A program made the translations under genes and the position numbers. Below are positions 57,035 to 64,000 of a stretch of DNA of 64,000 bases, in pieces. Location of the stretch: NCBI GenBank assembly GCA_023052935.1, contig CM041295.1, positions 163,356,366 to 163,420,365 of the forward strand, written 5' to 3'. The notes below the pieces were generated by a model. It was not told the DNA's origin and ran no database searches. It was given only the letters and a program-made list of their open reading frames with translations. This stretch comes from Piezodorus guildinii (lineage: Eukaryota > Arthropoda > Insecta > Hemiptera > Pentatomidae). Positions within the stretch are counted from its first letter, which is position 1; each line of letters begins with the position of its first letter.

Positions 57035-57747
57035 TAGTCTGGGTGGCGGTCGGTGAATGAAACAATTGAGTAGTTTCAACAGTTTATTTTTTTCCGTTTC
57101 GACCTCCATTGTCGGTCATCATCAGGGCTAAAAAATACAAAAAAGATACATTTAAAATAAGATTAAATTTAATATTTTAAAAACTATTGCGTTAGAGAAT
57201 GTAACTATTATAACATAAAAGGAACTAAATGTGTAAAGAAATCAATTAATTAAATTACAATGACAAAAGTGTAATAATGAGAGGGCTATACAGAGCAGAT
57301 AACGACTAAAGATAATGTACCAATATGTAAGAAAAATTACATGAAATAAAAAACATTGAAAATTGGATTATAGTGGAGATACGTACCCTGTTGTAGGTGA
57401 ATGGAAACTAGGTAAAATTTGGTAGTGTGGAATATAGGCAGGTAGATAGGAAAGTACGTACGAAAGGTTGGGTAAAATGGAAAATACGAACCGCATTTTT
57501 GACGGGATCTGACAACAATGAGTAAAATTGCAATACTAACATAAATAGAAGTAATCAGATTAAACCTATAATAGTAATAACATCATAATGGTACTAGAAA
57601 ATATTTTAACAAGTAAAAACCTATATAATACAATAATAAGAATAATAATGTACAAAGTATATGTAGTAAAACTGACTACCTCCCAACCAACGTTTTAATA
57701 ATTATGGTAAGTATATTAAGACAGTAAACATAACAAGGTGAAAATAT
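57035..57747 (-). mobile_element. Penelope-like element, 3' part beyond the RTE insertion
   Basis: The minus strand ends with ...CCGCCACCCAGACTAATTCC at 57035, the same terminus as the snapbacks at 24224 and 42032. A hammerhead-like core CTGATGATGACCGACAATGG then AGGTCGAAAC is at 57096-57125. The rest is AT-rich untranslated sequence up to the target duplication GAAAATAT (57740-57747). Confidence 0.65.
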
Positions 57748-58052
57748 TCTTCTTCTTCTTCTCCGGCTCTACAGTCCAAAGTGAACTTTGGCTTCTCCAA
57801 CAATGATTCGCCATTCTTGTTTGTCCATGGCCCGCCTTCTCCAGTTGGTCACTCCAATTTTAGATATGTCCTCTTCCACCTCTTTAATCCAACATTTATG
57901 TGGACGTCCCCTAATTCTTCTAATCCCCTAATTCTTCCCCTAAGCCAACTAATTCTTCTCGATTTAATGAACCTTAGTATATCTTCATTCTGCATAAGGT
58001 CATCTAATTCTTGGTTACGCCATATTCCATGTTCGTTTATAGGACCAAAAAT

Positions 58053-59576
58053 TCACCTCATAATTTTCCTTTCAAATATTCTAAGAGCTCGCTGGTCAGC
58101 TACTTTAAGTGTCCACGTCTCTGCTTCATAACACTCGATGGGCCTAATAAGGGTCTTATATAATTTGAGCTTTGTGCGTTTCGATAGTTGTGCCGATTTT
58201 ATTTGCCTTGAGAGACCATAATATGCTTTGTTGCTATACAATATTCTTTTCATTATCTCGTCACTCACTCTAACCACATTATTTATCTCAGTGCCAAGGT
58301 ACGTGAAACGATCATCAGCTTCGAATGTATAGCCATCACATCTGAAATCTTGCTTTCTTTGTCTTGCCTCAGAGCTTGATGCTACCATGTATTTGGTTTT
58401 ATTTTCATTTATCTCAAGACCCACGCTTTTACTTTCTTGAAAAATCTTTGCCAGAATTCCCTTCAATGCCTTCTCACTTCTTGCCAGAACGACAATGTCA
58501 TCTGCATAACCAAGTATTTGACATAAGCGAGTTGCTAGACTTCCATCAGAGACGTTGTTTTGTAGTGCTTTATGTAGGACAAGATTAAACAAAACTGCAG
58601 AGAGGGAGTCTTCTTGCCTTACCCCAGAGTCAAAGTTTATTTTTCTACTAATCCTTTTGCCAATGATTACGCTAACCTGTGTCCGGAACATTGTCATTTT
58701 TATTAAATTTATTAGGTTAAACGGAACTTTAAATTCTTTTAGAGCATCAAACAGCTGATATCTATCCTCACGATCAAAAGCCTGCTTAAAATGAATAACA
58801 TGTGAACATTCATATTAAGTTCATAACATTTTTCTAGCACTTGTAAAATAAAGATTTGATCAGTAGTACCCCTGTTAGGCCTGAAACCGCATTGGTAACC
58901 GCGAGAATCTGTTCCGAGTAAATTTTAAGTCTCGTTGTTAAGATATTTGCTAGGATTTTATAAATAACGTTTAACAGGGTTATGCCTCTATAGTTTTGAC
59001 ATATTTTCTTGTCTCCTTTCGTAAAGAGCCGCAGAATCAATCCCGAACACCATTCCTCTGGCATAGATTCATTGTTCCATATTTCAAGAATAAAATGGTA
59101 AATTCTTCGATATAAGTACTCTCCTCCATATTTAAATAGTTCTGCAGGTAAGTTGTCCTCTCCAGGAGCTCTATTAGACTTTAGATGATCCACAGCATCC
59201 ATAAAAAAGGAGGTTCTGCATCCAGGGAGACCCTGGTGTCCAAATCATCAACTGCAGTGACTTCCACCTCAGTTACGCCATGGCCAGTTCCGAGTACATC
59301 CTTAAAATGTTCCCCCCATCTATCCAAAATCTGTTTCTCTTCTCCAAGGAGAAGATCTTCCTTACTGCGACAGATGTTTACTTTAGGTTGGAACCCAGTT
59401 CTCAGTTTTTTGATGGCGTCATTAAATCGTCTGCTTTCATTTCTCTCATTCAGCCCTTTCATAAGCTCTATCTTCCTTCTATACCACGCTCTCTTTTTAT
59501 TTCTACATAGATTAGTGGCCCTCTTTCTGCTATTGCGATACTTTTCTCTGTTTCCTCTTGTGTCCCTCTGTAACAT
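58053..59576 (-). pseudogene. RTE-like LINE reverse transcriptase, frameshifted
   Basis: Three minus-strand frames in order: 59576-59181 (linker, ILDRWGEHFKDVLG), 59202-58834 (RAPGEDNLPAELFKYGG, MPEEWCSGLILRLFTKGDKK, CQNYRGITLLNVIYKI) and 58697-58053 (FDSGVRQEDSLSAVLFNLVL, QILGYADDIVVLARSE with intact YADD, FTYLGTEIN, LYKTLIRPIECYEAETWTLK). The usual G-x-RQGDPLSP block reads RQEDSLSA, a Gly-to-Glu change. The end near 57790 spells DKQEWRIIVGEAKVHFGL. At least three frame breaks make the copy inactive. Confidence 0.85.
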
Positions 59577-59703
59577 TACGTGCCAGTCAGTGTTCTTTTG
59601 TTCAATGGCTTGGGCACACTCTTCATCAAACCATTCACTATTTCTTTGTACCTATTTTCCCCAAGGACCAAATCAGCTGTCTCCTCCATTACTTTCTTTA
59701 AAT

Positions 59704-60621
59704 TTATCCACTCTTCTTCAGTGTCACTCTTCTCTTCGCAGTTCTGCTGCTTATTCTTTGAGTTTCTTCATATAGGACCCGTTGCTCTTCGATCATCAGC
59801 TTCTCGGTGTTCCATCGCTTCCTCTGTACTCTATTACCTTTTTGACTGTTAGCCAACCTGTGTCTGAAAACAGCTTTTAATAGATAATGATCAGAATCAC
59901 AATTCAGTCCCCTGCAGGCTCGAACACCAATAATACCCGAGACATGTCTGAAAGATATTAACACATGGTAAATTTGATTAGTTCCACCCCCTGGCATTTT
60001 CCAAGTTCCCAAATGAATACGTTTATGTTGAAAACTCGTACTTGTAATTTTTAGATTATTTGCAGAGGCAAACTGAGCCAAACGCTGATCGTTGTTGTTG
60101 GATTCGTTGTGCAGAGTGCACTTACCAGCAACATTACTCAAGTAATCTTCCTTACCCATTTGTGCATTGAAGTCACCGAGTGAGACGACCGCATCATACC
60201 TCGGGAGGCAGTCACAAACTTCGCTTAACTTATTATAAAAGACTTCCTTTTCTTCATCACTTTTATCTTCTGTTGGTGCGTGAACCGAGATTAAGGATAC
60301 ATTTCTAAATTTTCCTTTGATTCTGATTCTGCAGATTCTCTCATTAATGCTTTCAAAGTCTAGCAATGAATTTCTGGGTTTTTTATTATTTAAAAAGCCG
60401 GTACCATAGAGTCCTCTTCTATTTTCTGCACCACTGTAAATGAGCGTATAATATTTGTTATCTATACGTCCTTTCCTGGACAATCTTATTTCTTGGAGTG
60501 TAGTTATATCTATATGATATTTCAGAATCTCATTTGCAATCTCCTGCATCTTTCCTGGTTGCAACGTAGTTCTAACATTCCACGTTGCCATAGTCATATC
60601 CTTATGTTTTGTTCTTTTCAT
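59704..60621 (-). CDS. RTE-like LINE endonuclease domain (ORF2 start)
   Basis: Starts MKRTKHKDMTMATWNVRTT. Apurinic-type endonuclease with ITTLQEIRLSRKGRID (catalytic Glu), GTGFL, SLISVHAPTEDKSDEEK, VVSLGDFNAQMGKEDYL (catalytic Asp/Asn), TWKMPGGGTNQIYHVLI and CDSDHYLLKAVFR (catalytic Asp/His). All expected motifs are present, though the usual NQIDYVLI is NQIYHVLI here. The frame breaks at about 59704, inside the endonuclease-RT linker. Confidence 0.88.
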   Translation of the reverse strand: MKRTKHKDMTMATWNVRTTLQPGKMQEIANEILKYHIDITTLQEIRLSRKGRIDNKYYTLIYSGAENRRGLYGTGFLNNKKPRNSLLDFESINERICRIRIKGKFRNVSLISVHAPTEDKSDEEKEVFYNKLSEVCDCLPRYDAVVSLGDFNAQMGKEDYLSNVAGKCTLHNESNNNDQRLAQFASANNLKITSTSFQHKRIHLGTWKMPGGGTNQIYHVLISFRHVSGIIGVRACRGLNCDSDHYLLKAVFRHRLANSQKGNRVQRKRWNTEKLMIEEQRVLYEETQRISSRTAKRRVTLKKSG

Positions 60622-61087
60622 GCCATGATCAATACCTTTTTTTCTGTCCGGCTTTTCATTTATTATGAGTTTTGGAGTGAGTACCTTTTTACAAGGTGGG
60701 GGGTTGGCCCCACGCTTAACCCCCGATCCAGGAGGGCCGGTGACTTTTATTTCAGGGTGTCCTCCCCTAGGAAGCTACGACTCAAAGAGTTCACCCTACC
60801 CTCCGCAGTAGGCAATCTAACTATGCCTCAGGAGGCTGCCGTTTACTATACATTAACTTCATCCGCCACCACTCCTTAGGTGCAAGTCCTGCTGCCTACT
60901 TGCACCATCCTGATTAGAACAGGACCTCCATCTCTCATTAGTTCGCTGACCAGGACCTCCGAAGGGATTTGGTACCGCAACCTCAGCCTTGGTTACTCAG
61001 CTTAAGAGGGTCTATTGCGAGAAGGTGAGAGTGGAGTTGAGGTGAAGAGGCTTTGAGTGACGCATTCACCCCTATAGACCCTAAGGA

Positions 61088-61530
61088 GAAAATATGAGAA
61101 AAAAAAAAATTAAGTAACATTCATTGACAGATCATACAATTTAATACAAAAGAATAAAAAAATTACAAGTAGGGATAAATTGAACTGTAAAACCATTAAG
61201 AATTTTGTAAGTACATAAACAAATAAAATAGACACATATATAAAATAAATGCATATATAACTAAATAAAAAATAAACCAATAAACAAAAATGTATACAGT
61301 GGGATGGACATGGGAAGCTGCGTTACTTAATAGAGTTTAATATATGGCTATAGGTGGATGTGTTGTTTATCAGTTTTATGATTGACAGGATTAGATTGTA
61401 GATGGATTCAGCGATGAGTCTTTTTTTATGGTTGGGAACAGAATCTAAAATGGAATAGTCTTGAAAGTTAAATGAATGATTAAAAGTTATGGAGTGTTTT
61501 GAGAGTTTGAGGCTAGAAGGTGAGAGTTCA
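61088..61530 (-). mobile_element. Penelope-like element, GIY-YIG endonuclease C-terminus
   Basis: The minus strand around 61505-61330 reads KHSITFNHSFNFQDYSILDS, then NHKKRLIAESIYNLILSIIK, INNTSTYSHILNSIK and a stop. The H-x(n)-H-x-F, IL, R-L-x-x-ES-x-Y spacing with asparagines is that of the C-terminal GIY-YIG domain of Penelope-like elements, where the Glu is catalytic. The 3' untranslated part runs to 61088 and resumes at 57747 beyond the RTE insertion. The RT and the N-terminal half of GIY-YIG are absent. Confidence 0.72.
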
Positions 61531-61539
61531 TCTCATGAG

Positions 61540-62522
61540 ATCATCTCTATCATGAGAGAGTGTGGAGTTCATCTCCCCCTCTCCAGGAATATTCCTGTAA
61601 ATAAGAAATGTTGCTAATTAAATACGATGATAATAATAATATTCATTTATTGATCTAACTTTAGAATGCAATACAGATATTTAAAAAAATAAATAAATTT
61701 AATAATAAAAAAACAAACTTAAAACCTATGGAAAACATCCAGTTAATTTATTATTAAATTAGGAATTTTGAATTACGAAAAAGCTGGAAACAGACAACTG
61801 ACTTTAAGTAGGATGTGACGCGATGCCTTTTCCTCCGGCTCATCACATCCAACCTAACTATATACCTACATACCTAATTAAAAATTAATGCCAATAAAAT
61901 AAAATATACAAATAAAATAAAAAATACCTTAACAGGAATAAAACCTCTCAGGTTACTAGGATAGCTGAGAATATACATTATAAAATTCCCCATTAACACA
62001 CCTCGATCGGTTCATCACTTATACGTCAGTTTGTATTTTTTTTATACGCCGTATAAAATACCATATTTTTATCGATGAATTTTCTGATAGTGTAAAATGC
62101 ATTATATAGGACAAACACATAGGATATAAGTGAACAAGACGAAAGACGGAACAAAAATGAGACATAGTTCCTGTTTCTAGTGGTACCATTATTTATTATA
62201 TTTGCTTGAAGTGCTCAATGTAGCATTCAGAATGCACTGTATGTAAAAAATGCACTGTATGTATTGTTCACCTTGAAATGCCCTTGTGCCAAAGAAGGAA
62301 TTATTATCACATTTTAAGTGTGTACATATTTTATTGGGTATGTTTTGTTGGAAAAAGAAATGGAGAATAAAAAAAAAAAAAACGGAGGCCACATCGATTG
62401 AAACATGTTTACTAATTAGTATCCTGTCTACATTATCCAAATTAATTTATACATTAAAAGGCATTTTCAGACAAATTGATAGCAAAGAAAATGCAGAGAC
62501 TTTTCTTCAGGTGCAAGTAATT
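61540..62522. other. AT-rich spacer without recognised features
   Basis: Only chance frames (for example 62189-62440 and 62286-62528) and an A-rich run near 62371. A GATGTGACGCGATGCC-like patch at 61810 is unassigned. Confidence 0.45.
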
Positions 62523-62535
62523 ATTTAATTATTAA

Positions 62536-62835
62536 TTTATCTTCTTCTTCCAGTGGCGCGACAGGCCGTGTAGGCCCTGGGCCTCGCGGTGTAAACTCCT
62601 GCGAGTTTACACTCACGTTTCACGATGCAATTTTTAAAGTAGGGTCATCACTCCCTACGACTAATTTTGTGAGTGGCCACCCTTTGGCTGACGGGTCTCA
62701 CATATCCGGGGGAGAGGTTGTGAATGAATCCACATTTTCTTACATCCTTATAAAAGCCCCGCCGGGACTGGGATTCGAACTCACAACCTGTAGCATGAGA
62801 GACTAGCGCGCTAGCCACTCAGCCGCGGGATCCCC
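62536..62835 (-). mobile_element. tRNA-derived SINE (family A), copy with 13-bp TSD
   Basis: The head on the minus strand is GGGGATCCCGCGGCTGAGTGG-like with B box GAGTTCGAATCCCAGTCCC. The tail is GAAGAAGA-type. It is flanked by ATTTAATTATTAA at 62523-62535 and 62836-62848. Confidence 0.92.
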
Positions 62836-63249
62836 ATTTAATTATTAAAGAGGTAGAAAAAAGCTCGCAAGTGATAAAATAAAAATGAGATGCAATCTCA
62901 GCTCTGCTCACTGCTCCACAATGTGGGGCCTTCTCACTGCTTGAAGCACATGAATCTTCCTGTGCATTGCTGCTCCACTATGTGGTCGGCCTTAGTTTTC
63001 AAAAGGAATGTGAAAACAAAAAAAATTAATTATTACGTTTCTGGAATGGTTAGGTCTATTACATAATGTTGTTATGTATGTTTAAGTTTTCTTTAAAGAT
63101 CACTAAATAATTTATTTCTTTACTTCCCCCTTTGGATTTAATATTACTAAGTATTATATCCTAATCAATACAAGAATATTGGTTTTCAAAAGGTGTTTAC
63201 TAAGAAGAAATCTTGGTTCTGTTAGGGTGGGTACTGCTTGAAGAACAAG

Positions 63250-63550
63250 AAAGAACATGAAAACCTTTAGTTTGTACGAGGACAATGATATTATTAAAAT
63301 AATTAAGTTGGGAAGACTCCGATGGGCTGGGTATGTGGACAGGATAAGCAGTAGCGATATTCCCAAAGAAGTACTCACTGAGGAGCTCATAGTAAGAAAA
63401 AAGTGGGAAAATGAACGTAAGATGGTTAGATGCGGTTTCTGTTTATGTGCCGGTCCTTTTGGATATCCGAAATGGGAGAACGACAGAAGATTGCATAAAA
63501 TGGCAGAGGCTGTTAGAGGAGGCCAAGGCTCAATGACAGACTATAGATGA
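63250..63550 (+). mobile_element. RTE-like LINE 3' fragment
   Basis: Open frame 63257-63550 with IIKLGRLRWAGYVDRISSSD and IPKEVLTEE, the C-terminal module of RTE-type ORF2 (LRWAGHV-type motif). It ends near the last codons. It is a different subfamily from 6308 and 35150. Confidence 0.6.
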
Positions 63551-64000
63551 TTACACTAATATTAAGAATAATTTTCCAACTTATATATTTATAGGCCCAA
63601 TTGTTTCTATACATTTTAATAAACTGAATTGAAAATTTAGGATGAAAAAACTTTATTGATACAAAAATTACCAACTAGCATTTTACACCTGATGGTTCTG
63701 CCCTACTTGCTTAGATTTGCATATGAAATCTGTATTTCTTGACTGAGACTTCAGATACTACAATAATGATACTTAGCCTCTCTGAATAACCCATTAGCAA
63801 AGACTTTGGTAAGACACAAGTCTTCTAAAATGTATAACATCTGGATATTGGGTTCTTAAGTGGCCTCCCTTGTGAAAGTAATTATCATTAATCTGTGTTG
63901 TTATTACCATTAATCTATTTCTAACCAGTCTTTCTCTGCTATTGTTGGATTTTTAGAGTTTATACTCTTTTGCTAGCATGGAAGTAATTTTGTGAGGCAC
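63551..64000. other. Right edge, nothing recognised
   Basis: AT-rich sequence; no exon, repeat or RNA could be supported. Confidence 0.4.

Larger units (their letters stand above)
57748..61087 (-). mobile_element. Full-length RTE-like LINE, 3.34 kb, 8-bp TSD
   Basis: Flanked by GAAAATAT at 57740-57747 and 61088-61095. On the minus strand, a less AT-rich 5' leader (61087-60622) precedes the endonuclease, then RT, and a short 3' end with a (GAA)n-type tail at 57748-57762. Size and order are those of RTE-type elements. It is inserted in a Penelope-like element, with coding in several broken frames. Confidence 0.88.

Noticed and set aside
59185..59775. 196-codon plus-strand ORF
   Set aside because: Antisense shadow of the RTE-like linker and endonuclease end; low-complexity Ser/Leu/Phe content.

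Overview
The window is AT-rich, intron-rich animal DNA dominated by transposable elements. The organism is most likely an arthropod, probably an insect. The evidence is the mix of Jockey/CR1-like and RTE-like non-LTR elements, Mag-like and CsRn1-like Ty3/gypsy elements, mariners, a Penelope-like element and tRNA-derived SINEs, plus two spliced host genes with GT-AG introns inflated by these insertions. No bacterial features, CRISPR, rRNA or convincing functional tRNA genes were seen. The species cannot be named from the sequence.

Host genes. (1) A Greatwall/MASTL-type protein kinase lies on the minus strand. Its first four coding exons are at 20935-20897, 16349-16294, 13369-13270 and 525-434, and the rest lies beyond the left edge. 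They encode the N-terminus, the glycine-rich loop, the ATP-binding lysine region and the following helix. Exon 3 lacks one base in an A-run, which breaks the frame; the phase of exon 4 shows what the frame should be. (2) An unrecognised gene lies on the plus strand with seven phase-consistent exons between 25150 and 43549. It predicts a 305-residue protein with a C-x-C-x-x-C cluster and a single C-terminal membrane helix, followed closely by AATAAA. The two start codons face away from each other about 4.2 kb apart, and a mariner relic lies between them.

Layout by region. 0-21 kb: kinase introns holding Jockey/CR1-like and RTE-like relics, SINEs, a Tc1-type MITE and two decayed Ty3/gypsy copies. 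21-25 kb: spacer with a mariner pseudogene carrying a perfect snapback palindrome. 25-43.6 kb: the second gene. Its introns hold a piggyBac-type MITE, an antisense ORF of unknown nature, a young Mag-like element (29790-34144; matching 149-bp LTRs, TSD ATTCT), a long inverted-repeat element, a foldback array of about 110-bp tandem units, a SINE, a TTCGAATAA-rich minisatellite and a second snapback. 43.6-56 kb: a mariner apparently split by a young but internally deleted CsRn1-like element (45708-49849; TSD CTAAT), a hAT-type MITE and a 1.65-kb inverted repeat. 56-64 kb: a restriction-like-endonuclease LINE fragment, a Penelope-like element interrupted by a full-length RTE-like element (57748-61087; TSD GAAAATAT), a fresh SINE and an RTE 3' fragment.

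The two host genes show no sequence evidence of acting together. The mobile elements form nested layers that can be ordered in time: RTE into Penelope, Gypsy into mariner, snapback into mariner, and LINE next to or into a related LINE.
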